Assembly: GCF_029689945.1 (NCBI RefSeq)
Contig: NZ_CP121451.1
Span: forward strand, 2,728,001-2,792,000
Source: Paenibacillus amylolyticus
Lineage (GTDB): Bacteria; Bacillota; Bacilli; Paenibacillales; Paenibacillaceae
Direction: 5' to 3'
Length of the DNA: 64,000 nt
How positions within the stretch are numbered: the first letter of the stretch is position 1; the number at the start of each line of letters is the position of its first letter. The position numbers and the translations under genes are program-made. Below, in pieces: positions 55,954-64,000 of the stretch. The notes beneath the pieces were generated by a model. That model did no database searches, had not been told where the DNA came from, and saw nothing but the letters and a program-made list of their open reading frames with translations.

Positions 55954-56859
55954 TCAAATCTGAAGTACACGAATAACAATATCCTGATTATGGTTACCGA
56001 AACCGGCACCGTAGATCGTTAAACCGCCTACGTTGGGGCTTGTCTCGTCAACGGTGAAACGAAGCGTCCAGAACGGTTCGTCTAGTTTGACATCTTTCAG
56101 AGTAATGTCCGACATCCGCTCACCATCCATATACGTACCGGAGGCATCGATACGTATGGTCTTCAATAAACCGTATTGATTCACATTGCGATGCCACCAT
56201 TCCGGTGTATATTTGCCGCGCGCTGCTCTGCCGAAGTCGGCAGGGCTTGTCCATGTTCCAAGAGAAATGCCATTGAAGGTGAAGCTAATATCCGAGGGCC
56301 AATGATCCCGTAAACCAGGAGCCTCCGAGGCTAATTCCATCGAAATTTCGATAGCGTCGGTAGTTTGATCCGGCAATACAAAATTAGGTGTTTTATATTC
56401 AACATAGCCCTTCCCAAACCACAGGACAGCAGCATGTACCCGCTCGGGATCAAGGAAGTAACGCGGATCATCCCAGACGCCGATTTCTTTCTCAAGTGTG
56501 CCTAGCCCACAGGTAGGGTGAATATCAAAAGCAGTGTAGTGCCCAACAGATATTGTCTGCTCTCTGGTTCGTGAAGTTCGGCTTGCGGATGGCAGCTCGA
56601 TCTCAATCTGATTTTGTTTAAGGTAACATAATTTGTGTGTTCCTCCGTTAATTCGAACTCGTCTGCTCCCAATCAGGCCGGCATCCTCCAGTTTGCGAAT
56701 ATGCATCGTGACAATGGAGGGGCTAAGCTCCAATACTGACGCAATATCCTTCACATTCATCTCGCGATCTGCAATCATATCCATGATTCTCCATCTGACT
56801 TCACTTGCCAGCGCCTCATATAAAGGAAGGAACCGGGGCTCCCCATTTGCTTTGATCAT
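55954..56859 (-). CDS. ArsR-type winged-helix regulator with large C-terminal domain
   Basis: 301 residues. HTH_20/ArsR-like winged helix (LYEALASEVRWRIMDMIADR, VKDIASVLELSPSIVTMHIR, KLEDAGLIGSRR), then about 200 residues of beta-rich sequence without a family I can name, possibly a ligand-binding jelly roll (GFGNHNQDIVIRVL at the end). It is divergent from the GH43 gene; the AT-rich 180-base gap presumably holds the operator. Control of the xylosidase is inferred from position. Confidence 0.8.
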   Translation of the reverse strand: MIKANGEPRFLPLYEALASEVRWRIMDMIADREMNVKDIASVLELSPSIVTMHIRKLEDAGLIGSRRVRINGGTHKLCYLKQNQIEIELPSASRTSRTREQTISVGHYTAFDIHPTCGLGTLEKEIGVWDDPRYFLDPERVHAAVLWFGKGYVEYKTPNFVLPDQTTDAIEISMELASEAPGLRDHWPSDISFTFNGISLGTWTSPADFGRAARGKYTPEWWHRNVNQYGLLKTIRIDASGTYMDGERMSDITLKDVKLDEPFWTLRFTVDETSPNVGGLTIYGAGFGNHNQDIVIRVLQI

Positions 56860-57039
56860 CTGTACAACTCCCTACCCTCAATCTGCTAAAATCACATATA
56901 TATTAATTTAATAAAATTAGCTCCAAGATGCAATCCAGAATCATTGCAAGTTAATGGGCAATGGTGTTTAATTTTTTTAGTTGCTACGAAGTTAAATTCT
57001 TATATTTATGAATTTTGAAATAAGAGATGGAGTGAAATA

Positions 57040-58530
57040 ATGAAATACAATAACCCTGTTGTCAAAGGTTTCTATCCAGACCCTAGTGTGATTAAGGTGC
57101 ACGACACCTACTACATGGTGTGCAGTTCTTTTCAATATTTTCCGGGCGTACCGCTCTTTGAAAGCAAGGATCTGCTGAATTGGAAGCAGATTAGTCATTG
57201 CCTCACTCGTACAAGCCAGATTCAGCTCGAGACGGTGAACAGCTCCGGGGGCGTATTTGCTCCAACGATCAGGCATAATGACGGGCGTTTTTATATGGTC
57301 ACAACGAACGATACGACGCATCAGAATTTCTATGTATGGACGGATGATATTTACGGAGAATGGTCTGAGCCTATTTATGTGGATCAAGGCGGGATTGATC
57401 CCGATTTGTATTTTGAAGATGGGAAGACCTTGTTTATGAGTAACGGGGTGGATGATCAGGGTGTTGGCGGAATTGTACAGTGTGAGATTGAGATCGAAAC
57501 CGGTCACAAATTGACGCCAGGGCGGACCATCTGGAATGGGACAGGTGGACGATATCTGGAGAGCCCACATCTGTATAAAATGAACGGTTATTATTACCTG
57601 CTGGCAGCCGAAGGCGGCACCGAGTATGGTCACATGGTTACGTATGCACGGGGCACTTCTTCTTCAGGTCCATTCGAGGCTTATGCGCACAATCCAGTTC
57701 TAACCAATCGTAATCTGGGTGGATATGAGCTGCAGGGGGTAGGACATGGTGACTTGGTTGAGGATGATCTGGGGAACTGGTGGCTATTTCACTTGGGATT
57801 CCGTCAGATTGGCAGATGGGCGACGTACCATCATCTGGGCCGTGAGGTGTTCCTGACGCCGATTACGTTTGATGAAGATGGATGGTTTACAGCCGGGCAT
57901 GAAGGCACAACGCTGACGAGTTTTGAGACTAATCGTATTCCCGAAACAGTGATCCAGCAGGATAAGAAGAGTTATACGTTTGAAAATACAGACTGGAACC
58001 TCGACTGGTGTTACCTTCGTCATCCAAAAAAGGAGCATTATCAGCTTGAATCAGACAAGCTTACGCTAACAGGAACTGAAGTAACGCTGGACGTTCCGGC
58101 ATCCCCTACGTTCATCGGGCTACGTCAAAAAGATTTTAATGCCACGATTTCAGTCGATGTTAGTCTGACGAATGGGGAGGCCGGTGTCACGATCTACATG
58201 GATGAGAATCATCATTATGAAGTGGCTATTCGTCAGAAACAGGATGGCTATAAGGTGATCGAGCGTCTGAATATTGGGGATATCAAATCGATTGAACATG
58301 AAGTGGGTCTGGGAAATAAACAGCATGCAACGCTGATGATTCGCTCCAGTCATGAACGCTACAGCTTTTTGCTTCAAGCAGATGGTGAAGAGATTCTGCT
58401 AGGCACGGCACAGACGAGATACTTATCCTCGGAGGTGGCAGGAGGATTTACAGGCGTACTTATCGGGTTATACGCGAGTGGACAAGATGCTTCGGCTGAG
58501 TTTACCAATTTCCAATGTGAATATCATTAA
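57040..58530 (+). CDS. GH43 beta-xylosidase / alpha-L-arabinofuranosidase
   Basis: 496 residues. Five-bladed propeller with catalytic base Asp in KGFYPDPSVIKVHDTYYMV, pKa-modulating Asp in GGIDPDLYFEDGK and acid Glu in YLESPHLYKMNGYYYLLAAE. The C-terminal ~200 residues are the beta-sandwich typical of the long GH43 xylosidases (GLRQKDFNATISVDVSL). There is no signal peptide, so it acts on imported xylo- or arabino-oligosaccharides. GAGATGGAGTG precedes the ATG. It pairs functionally with the GH10 enzyme at 62.7 kb. Confidence 0.9.
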   Translation: MKYNNPVVKGFYPDPSVIKVHDTYYMVCSSFQYFPGVPLFESKDLLNWKQISHCLTRTSQIQLETVNSSGGVFAPTIRHNDGRFYMVTTNDTTHQNFYVWTDDIYGEWSEPIYVDQGGIDPDLYFEDGKTLFMSNGVDDQGVGGIVQCEIEIETGHKLTPGRTIWNGTGGRYLESPHLYKMNGYYYLLAAEGGTEYGHMVTYARGTSSSGPFEAYAHNPVLTNRNLGGYELQGVGHGDLVEDDLGNWWLFHLGFRQIGRWATYHHLGREVFLTPITFDEDGWFTAGHEGTTLTSFETNRIPETVIQQDKKSYTFENTDWNLDWCYLRHPKKEHYQLESDKLTLTGTEVTLDVPASPTFIGLRQKDFNATISVDVSLTNGEAGVTIYMDENHHYEVAIRQKQDGYKVIERLNIGDIKSIEHEVGLGNKQHATLMIRSSHERYSFLLQADGEEILLGTAQTRYLSSEVAGGFTGVLIGLYASGQDASAEFTNFQCEYH

Positions 58531-58536
58531 GAAGTG

Positions 58537-58570
58537 AAGAGGAGGGCCTGAGGGTCCTTCTCTTTTTGAA
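58537..58570 (+). terminator. Terminator after the GH43 gene
   Basis: AGAGGAGGGCC and GGGTCCTTCTCT pair with wobbles around TGA, followed by TTTTTG. Confidence 0.7.
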
Positions 58571-58687
58571 ATTTGTGAGAAACTCATATTAACTATATGG
58601 CATCCCTACATAATCTACATGTAACAAAAGGTTGAAGGAAAGTGTTATTTAATTATATAGCATATTGAGTAACCAAGGAGGAGTTGT

Positions 58688-59233
58688 ATGGAGGAACAAT
58701 GGAGAATTGCAAAATATGATCCGGCATGGCCTGTTATGTTTCTGGAAACGGGTTTGGAATTAAGATCATCATTAGGCGAAAAGGCTGTGCGAATCGATCA
58801 TGTTGGGTCAACTTCAATTGTCGGGATAGACGCCAAACCCATTATCGATATACAAATATCTGTTTCCAATGTTGAGAATCTGTTGGACTACAAACGTGAG
58901 ATCGAAACCGTCGGTTTTGTATTCAGAGCAGAAAATTCAGATAAGTCTAAACGATATTTTCGGGAAGTGCCCGGAAGCAGAAGGATACATATACACGTTA
59001 GACAGGCAGGCAGTTTCTCCGAGCAGATGACCTTGCTATTCAGAGACTATTTAAGGGAGCATCCAGAAGATCGTCTGAAATATGCGGAAGAAAAGCACAG
59101 ACTCATGTCATTGTATAAAGATCAGCGTCCCAAGTATGTTGAAGGAAAAGGACCGACGGTGTGGAGTATATTACAGAGAGCGCATCATTGGTCTCAAGAA
59201 ATCGGATGGCAAACGGCAAAATCTGATGCATAA
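58688..59233 (+). CDS. GrpB/UPF0157 family nucleotidyltransferase-like protein
   Basis: 181 residues. IDHVGSTSIVGIDAKPIIDI is the diagnostic nucleotidyltransferase-like GS...DxD motif of the GrpB family, with WRIAKYDPAWPVMFLE in front and FRDYLREHPEDRLKYAEEK near the end. The biochemical role is unknown. AAGGAGGAG precedes ATG 58688. Confidence 0.87.
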   Translation: MEEQWRIAKYDPAWPVMFLETGLELRSSLGEKAVRIDHVGSTSIVGIDAKPIIDIQISVSNVENLLDYKREIETVGFVFRAENSDKSKRYFREVPGSRRIHIHVRQAGSFSEQMTLLFRDYLREHPEDRLKYAEEKHRLMSLYKDQRPKYVEGKGPTVWSILQRAHHWSQEIGWQTAKSDA

Positions 59234-59287
59234 GCGCAGCCAATGAGCACATCCAATGAATAGAGATAACCCTATTGGAGTGATGAG

Positions 59288-59671
59288 ATGAACATGGGAA
59301 GAAAGCTGATGACAACCCTTCTAACCATCATTTGTTTTACTTTGGCTGCAAGTCTCATATCGATGAATGAATCCTACAGTTTTGATTTTTACATTATTAT
59401 TTATCTGGTATACGCGACTCCCTTGATCCTATTGATCGGGCTACCTTTATCCATATTGCTGGACGATCTGCTCCGCCGAATAAAATTGGTCAATCATGTG
59501 TTGTATCTAAGTACGAGGATCTTGGGTTATGCATGTGCTGGAGTTCTAGGCATGTATATATACTATGTGCTCATGGGAGCAGGAGAAGAAATATTGAATT
59601 TCAAAGAGATGTCAGGCATGATCTTATTTGGCGTTCTTGCTGCCATTCTATTTGTACTGATTGATATGTGA
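59288..59671 (+). CDS. Hypothetical membrane protein
   Basis: 127 residues with four predicted helices (LMTTLLTIICFTLAASLI, FYIIIYLVYATPLILLIGLP, LGYACAGVLGMYIYYVLM, MILFGVLAAILFVLIDM). No family recognised. GGAGTGATGAG precedes ATG 59288. A second small membrane protein gene follows after ~70 bases. Confidence 0.6.
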   Translation: MNMGRKLMTTLLTIICFTLAASLISMNESYSFDFYIIIYLVYATPLILLIGLPLSILLDDLLRRIKLVNHVLYLSTRILGYACAGVLGMYIYYVLMGAGEEILNFKEMSGMILFGVLAAILFVLIDM

Positions 59672-59738
59672 TTGGAGGTTTTGTTAAAGACGCGAAGAAG
59701 AAAGAGTTGAATTAATTGATTCGTCAGGAGGAGAGGTA

Positions 59739-60020
59739 TTGGTTAGTAACAAAAGACTCATGAATCTATCAGCCTGGCTTGCTGTATTAGCCATTCTATG
59801 TATTCCTGGAACTTTACATACGGAAGATGGACCGCTCCGAACAGAGTATGGTTTCCCGCTCCGATTCTTTACGGATTATCATATTGCCAACTCGGACGGA
59901 ACAATCTGGTTTATATCTGGCATCCATTTAAATGTACTTCTATATTTGTTCAATGTCCTGTTTATTTATGCAGGTATTCATGTAATTTTGTATATTAAAA
60001 AGAGGTTAACCAGAACGTGA
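59739..60020 (+). CDS. Hypothetical membrane protein, TTG start
   Basis: 93 residues with two helices (LSAWLAVLAILCIPGTL and LNVLLYLFNVLFIYAGIHVI) separated by an aromatic hydrophilic stretch. TTG 59739 is five bases after CAGGAGGAG; no ATG is available before the first helix except after NKRL. It is followed 13 bases later by a GNAT gene. Confidence 0.6.
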   Translation: MVSNKRLMNLSAWLAVLAILCIPGTLHTEDGPLRTEYGFPLRFFTDYHIANSDGTIWFISGIHLNVLLYLFNVLFIYAGIHVILYIKKRLTRT

Positions 60021-60033
60021 AAATGGAGTGATT

Positions 60034-60573
60034 ATGATGAAACAACTTCCAGTAGAATGGAAGTCAGACAGGCTCATGATTTCAGATGTGAAAGAGTCCG
60101 ACATTCCTGAACTTCAGTCGATTTATGATACCAGTCGATACATGCATCAATGGGATGGACGAGAGCATGATCTGGATTATGTGAAAAAATGTTTTGAAGA
60201 AGGCCACCTTCCGCCAGAAGGGAAAATGGAGAGTTATCGAATTCAATCCATTCGTACGGCGGATGAAGATCGCAACATTGGTTTGTTAAGTGTCTACCAC
60301 GGTTATCCTTCTGATGATTCGCTATATCTTGAGTTTCTGTATATTCAGAGTGAAATCCAGAAGCAGGGATATGGACAAGAATTAATTCAGGCACTGACTC
60401 TCCATTGTTCCGATCTAGGCTACAAGGAGATTCGAATTAACGTGGCGCTCAAAAATTGGCCTGCATTACGTTTCTGGATTAAATCCGGATTCAATCAGAT
60501 TAGCGGAATTTATGGTGATCTCGAACATGCTAATGATACCTTTGCCAATACGGAATTGATCAAATCTCTCTGA
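60034..60573 (+). CDS. GNAT-family N-acetyltransferase
   Basis: 179 residues. RimJ-like layout: WKSDRLMISDVKESDIPELQ, NIGLLSVYHGYPSDDSLYL, acetyl-CoA loop EIQKQGYGQELIQAL and INVALKNWPALRFWIKSGF. AATGGAGTG precedes ATG 60034. Substrate unknown. Fifth GNAT gene in 9.5 kb. Confidence 0.84.
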   Translation: MMKQLPVEWKSDRLMISDVKESDIPELQSIYDTSRYMHQWDGREHDLDYVKKCFEEGHLPPEGKMESYRIQSIRTADEDRNIGLLSVYHGYPSDDSLYLEFLYIQSEIQKQGYGQELIQALTLHCSDLGYKEIRINVALKNWPALRFWIKSGFNQISGIYGDLEHANDTFANTELIKSL

Positions 60574-60601
60574 AAGCACAAATGAAAAGGGGAATATATC
60601 A

Positions 60602-61092
60602 ATGGAAACTTTCTTTCGTTACAACTGGATCGTGCGTGAGCAATGGTATGCGTGGTGTGAGGATGTACCGCTTGAAGAATTGCTTCGGCCTCGAACGGGC
60701 GGAGTAGGCAGCATATTAGAAACGTTGTTTCATATCATTGATGTAGAGTGGAGCTGGCTTCAGTTGCTTCAGGGCAAACCAGATGATGCAGAAGATTACG
60801 CAAACTACCAGAACCTTGCAGCAGTAAGACAATTGGATCGCAGATTACGTCCGGATGTGGAGGCATTTGTTACAGCATGGGAGTCGAGTATGGAAAAAGA
60901 GCTTATATCGATCTTCGCTCGGCTGGTAAGCCTGATACATATTCATGGGGAGAAGTCATGCGACATGTGATCGCCCATGAGATTCACCATATGGGGCAGC
61001 TATTGGTATGGGCCAGAGAATTGGGCAAGCAGCCGGTATCCGCCAATGTCATTGGCAAAGGCCTGATTGTACCTGACTACCCTGGGACCTGA
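60602..61092 (+). CDS. DinB-family protein, frameshifted
   Basis: 163 residues after correction. Four-helix DinB/YfiT-like fold with metal-binding histidines in ETLFHIIDVEWSWLQLL and VIAHEIHHMGQLLVW. Such proteins act in small-thiol-dependent or damage-related reactions. One G is missing near 60925 (CTGGTAAG for CTGGGTAAG), which restores LGKPDTYSWGEVMRH. AAAGGGGAATAT precedes ATG 60602. A further DinB fragment lies at 55755-55928. Confidence 0.85.
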
Positions 61093-61122
61093 AAGTCTCT
61101 TAACATGAAAGAAGGGAAAACG

Positions 61123-61995
61123 ATGACGATTCAACTTAGTCAGATGAATTGGATTGAACTGGATGAGTGTGTCCAGCAGGTGACTGATCAGGTGGTTCAG
61201 TTCGTTCCTTTGGCACCGGGACTGGAAGCGACTGTGATGAGATTCGAAATAGATGATCAGCAGTACGTATTGAAGGTCTGGGACAAAGATTCCAAACCGG
61301 ATATTGCCAAACAATATCGATTATTGTCCAAGCTGTATCAAATTGGAATTCGTGTGTCCAAACCCTACGGTTGGGGATTGGACGATCAACAAAATCAAGT
61401 GCTGCTCACGAGCTATGATGGAGAGCCAGTAACCCAATTAACACAAACCAAACTAACACATATGGCTGAGCGATTATTGGAGGTCCATCGTTATCCGGTG
61501 AATGAAGTGGGTGTTGGAGAAGATGGAGAATACATATCCAGAACTGATTTTGTTCAATACTTCTTTCCTCAGATCGAATTACACGAAGATATTCATGAGC
61601 ATCTCACAAACCTGATTCAGCATGTCCAGATTAAACAGGCATGTCTGATTCATGGTGATTATAATCTGGGAAACATTCTTGAAATGGACGGCCATTACAC
61701 TATTATCGATTGGACTAACGGACAATACGGTGATCCAAGGTACGACATCGCATGGTCTGTTTTTCTTATCACCATCTATAATGGGGAAAGTTTCGGCGAG
61801 ATGTATCGCGCTGAATTTGCGCGTGCTGCGAGTGGTGTGCATACGCTGGAAGAGGAACAGATTTTTGGAGCCATCGCTTGCCTGCGCTGGATTTTGTTAA
61901 AGCGCGTTGGAGATGTACCGATGGCGCCAGATGTCATGGAACGGGTTCGAAACATAGCTGTCCATAGTCCATATTTGAAGGAACACCTGCTGTAA
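61123..61995 (+). CDS. APH-family (aminoglycoside phosphotransferase-like) kinase
   Basis: 290 residues. Kinase fold: the ATP-binding lysine in YVLKVWDKD, catalytic loop CLIHGDYNLGNILE and metal Asp in YTIIDWTNGQYGDPRYDIAW. The closest relatives are mostly small-molecule kinases of unknown substrate, so a resistance function should not be assumed. GAAGGGAAAACG precedes ATG 61123. Probably co-transcribed with the DinB gene 30 bases upstream. Confidence 0.82.
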   Translation: MTIQLSQMNWIELDECVQQVTDQVVQFVPLAPGLEATVMRFEIDDQQYVLKVWDKDSKPDIAKQYRLLSKLYQIGIRVSKPYGWGLDDQQNQVLLTSYDGEPVTQLTQTKLTHMAERLLEVHRYPVNEVGVGEDGEYISRTDFVQYFFPQIELHEDIHEHLTNLIQHVQIKQACLIHGDYNLGNILEMDGHYTIIDWTNGQYGDPRYDIAWSVFLITIYNGESFGEMYRAEFARAASGVHTLEEEQIFGAIACLRWILLKRVGDVPMAPDVMERVRNIAVHSPYLKEHLL

Positions 61996-62131
61996 TCATA
62001 GTTAAGGAATATCGGGGACGACAGTATGCAATGTAATGAGAATCCGATCACTTTTTTTGCAAATAAAATACACAGCCTGTCCTAAATCAGCGATCCGCGC
62101 ATACCTATGATAACAGAGGAGCGTGATCGTT

Positions 62132-62479
62132 ATGGAACAGAAAGTACAAACCTATTTTGAATTGAAGCAGCAGCAAAAAGATATTGAGCAACAGTTGTCG
62201 GTACTACGAGATGAGATTGTTGCATATTGTGCAGAACAAGGGCTTTATGAGACGCAGGTTGGTGGTTACACGGTGAAAACGGTGCTTCAGCACCGGAAGG
62301 AATACGATGATCAGAAGCTGTATGCTTCACTTCCAGACCCGGACATCTGGCGATTGTTGTCCAAGGTAGACAGCCATAAGCTGAAAAGTCTCATCAAGCT
62401 GAACATTCTCTCCGAGGAGCAAATTAACCCGGCATGTACAGTGAAACAGGTGACCTTGTTACAGGTGGACAAGCTCTAA
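62132..62479 (+). CDS. Hypothetical coiled-coil protein
   Basis: 115 residues. Starts EQKVQTYFELKQQQKDIEQQ, a coiled coil, then a compact beta/helix part (GLYETQVGGYTVKTVLQHRK, PDIWRLLSKVDSHKLKSLI). It recalls the small phage and plasmid Gp157-like or nuclease-associated proteins, but I cannot place it. AGAGGAG at 62115-62121 favours ATG 62132 over GTG 62123. Confidence 0.6.
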   Translation: MEQKVQTYFELKQQQKDIEQQLSVLRDEIVAYCAEQGLYETQVGGYTVKTVLQHRKEYDDQKLYASLPDPDIWRLLSKVDSHKLKSLIKLNILSEEQINPACTVKQVTLLQVDKL

Positions 62480-62539
62480 CGTTTCATATCTTCTTATACA
62501 TGAGTTGAGTTTTAAAATGAACATCACGATCACATAGCA

Positions 62540-62606
62540 CCTTCGTTGAAGAGTTCTGTTGCAGTGAGCAGTGGAACAAACGTGGAGGTGTTTTTGTTTT
62601 GCGAAA
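62540..62606 (+). terminator. Imperfect terminator-like hairpin
   Basis: CACCTTCGTT and AACGTGGAGGTG can pair imperfectly around a long loop, followed by TTTTTGTTTT. It lies in the 240-base gap before the xylanase gene. Confidence 0.4.
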
Positions 62607-62664
62607 GAAGAAGGCCCGTGACGATAAATAGTTAAATATGAGGGGAAGAAGTATAATTTGTTCA

Positions 62665-62679
62665 TTGTAAGCGTATTCA
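62665..62679 (+). promoter_or_regulatory. cre box upstream of the GH10 xylanase gene
   Basis: TTGTAAGCGTATTCA matches all fixed cre positions and shares TTCATTGTAAGCGT with the cre of the sugar ABC operon. A TATAAT at 62652-62657 just before it would place the box at the start of transcription, suited to roadblock repression. Confidence 0.7.
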
Positions 62680-62722
62680 ACAGACGGTATGATGGATAAA
62701 AACGGGCAGGGAGGAATTGTAA

Positions 62723-63729
62723 ATGCCAACAGAAATTCCATCGCTACATGCTGCGTACGCGAATGCGTTCAAAATAGGTGCTGCTGTACATACCGGAATG
62801 TTGCAGTCCGAAGGAGAATTTATCGCCAAACACTTCAATAGCATTACAGCTGAAAACCAGATGAAATTCGAAGAAATTCATCCGGAAGAGGGGCGTTATG
62901 CATTTGAGGCGGCGGATCAACTTGTTGATTTTGCTGTTGCCCAAGGAATTGCGGTTCGGGACATACTTTGGTCTGGCATAATCAGACATCGAAATGGGTT
63001 TTCGAGGATAGTTTGGGTGCTCCCGCTTCCAGAGAATTGTTATTATCCCGCTTGAAGCAACATATTGATACGGTAGTAGGTCGATATAAAGGGCAAATCT
63101 ATGCGTGGGATGTGGTCAATGAAGCCATTGAAGACAAGACCGACTTATTCATGCGGGACACCAAGTGGTTACAGCTAGTGGGAGACGATTATTTGCTGCA
63201 AGCATTCAGCATGGCTCACGAAGCTGATCCAAATGCTCTGCTTTTCTATAATGATTATAACGAGATAGATCCGGTCAAACGGGAGAAAATATACAATCTG
63301 GTTCGGTCCTTATTGGATCAGGGAGCGCCTGTACACGGGATTGGGTTGCAGGGGCATTGGAATATTCAAGGCCCTTCAATTGAGGATATCCGAATGGCGA
63401 TTGAGCGTTATGCTTCACTGGATGTGCAGCTGCATGTTACCGAGCTGGATCTATCCGTGTTTCCTTACGAAGATCGTCGAACGGACCTCACTGCACCGAC
63501 TTCGGAGATGGCTGAGCTACAGAAGCGTCGTTATGAAGAGATCTTCAAGCTGTTCCGTGAGTATAAATCATCCATTACCTCTGTGACGTTCTGGGGCGTA
63601 GCGGACAACTATACCTGGTTAGATCATTTCCCGGTACGCGGACGTAAGAATTGGCCATTTGTTTTTGATCAACAGTTGCAGCCAAAGGAATCATTTTGGC
63701 GTATAATTAAAGATAACGAAAAAGCATAA
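62723..63729 (+). CDS. Intracellular GH10 endo-1,4-beta-xylanase, frameshifted
   Basis: 335 residues after correction. (beta/alpha)8 enzyme with ITAENQMKFEEIHPEEG, acid/base Glu in AWDVVNEAIEDK, LFYNDYNEID, GIGLQGHWNI and nucleophile Glu in LHVTELDLSVF. No signal peptide, so it is of the intracellular type that cuts imported xylo-oligosaccharides. The frame breaks at 62958-62960 (GGG, four expected), restoring VRGHTLVWHNQTSKWVF. GGGAGGAATTG precedes ATG 62723. Confidence 0.92.
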
Positions 63730-63796
63730 TTCGAGATAAAAAAAATGAAGATGTTTGCGTATCGAATCCAATTTCTGTCCGAAATGAGATGAGTAT

Positions 63797-63967
63797 ATGG
63801 ATCGCATCCGCAATTATCTGATGATATTTGCAGGGAACATGGTCGCAGCCTATTTTATTTTTGAAGAGGGAACACTGGCCAAGCCGATGATGTTTGCCAC
63901 ACTCATGATGTTACTGGTCATGCTGATTGATTACATGAAGAGCAGAAACAAATATTCATTGGAGTAG
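63797..63967 (+). CDS. Small membrane protein
   Basis: 56 residues: two helices, YLMIFAGNMVAAYFIF and PMMFATLMMLLVMLIDYM, then a basic tail KSRNKYSLE. Only a weak purine-rich site (GAAATGAGATGAG) precedes the ATG. No family recognised. It lies 67 bases after the xylanase gene. Confidence 0.5.
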   Translation: MDRIRNYLMIFAGNMVAAYFIFEEGTLAKPMMFATLMMLLVMLIDYMKSRNKYSLE

Positions 63968-64000
63968 CGTAACTCAATATGGTTATAAGCGATCCTGTGA

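Noticed and set aside
61123..61995. Antibiotic-resistance call for the APH-family kinase
   Set aside because: The kinase motifs are general to the fold; nothing in the sequence shows aminoglycoside specificity.

Overview
The window looks like a chromosomal stretch of a Paenibacillus-type Gram-positive bacterium. The evidence is strong AGGAGG ribosome binding sites, S-layer homology repeats, an LplA-type solute-binding protein, LytS/YesN sugar two-component proteins, CcpA-type cre boxes, a CotSA-like glycosyltransferase and many GNAT acetyltransferases. No rRNA, tRNA, insertion sequence, prophage or CRISPR array is visible.

Layout. 1-6.3 kb: the end of a solute-binding protein, an SLH-domain wall protein and a very large secreted Ig-like protein. 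6.4-11.8 kb: two tandem type I pullulanases, the second with Ig-like and CBM41-like tails. 12-16.7 kb: L25/Ctc, a WYL regulator, a HIRAN protein, a glycosyltransferase and a DUF3817 protein. 16.8-17.9 kb: a yybP-ykoY (Mn2+) riboswitch in front of a TerC-family exporter. 18.3-21.1 kb: an RtcB RNA ligase overlapping a AAA ATPase. 21.4-33.4 kb: stress and housekeeping genes (GlsB, MsrA, membrane-anchored Mrr nuclease, YcaQ, FabV with a divergent HTH-TPR regulator, methyltransferase, WYL regulator). 33.4-38 kb: 6-phospho-beta-glucosidase, PAP2 phosphatase, NTR-like protein, AraC regulator and LysE exporter. 38.2-46.6 kb: a sugar-sensing triad (XylFII/LytS/YesN type) followed by its probable ABC sugar importer (ChvE/XylF, GguA/XylG, GguB/XylH type). 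46.7-51 kb: MgtE, alkylation repair (AlkD-like, Ogt) and an amidohydrolase. 51-62.5 kb: an accessory zone of small genes (five GNATs, DinB, APH kinase, GrpB, DUF proteins, decayed fragments) interrupted by an ArsR regulator and a GH43 xylosidase. 62.7-63.7 kb: an intracellular GH10 xylanase.

Together the carbohydrate genes describe xylan and starch use. The triad senses a sugar (by family analogy xylose), the ABC system imports it, GH43 and GH10 cut xylo-oligosaccharides in the cytoplasm, and perfect cre boxes lie upstream of a pullulanase, the ABC importer and the xylanase, implying shared carbon catabolite control.

The most striking property of the sequence is technical or evolutionary. 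About twenty otherwise intact, conserved genes carry a single-base frameshift, almost always explained by one missing base, often in a G/C or A/T run. Restoring one base each time gives a full-length protein, and every corrected gene length is a multiple of three. I therefore annotate these genes over their full span and treat the breaks as probable sequencing errors. A few lesions (a metallophosphoesterase with its middle deleted, a DinB fragment) look like real decay.
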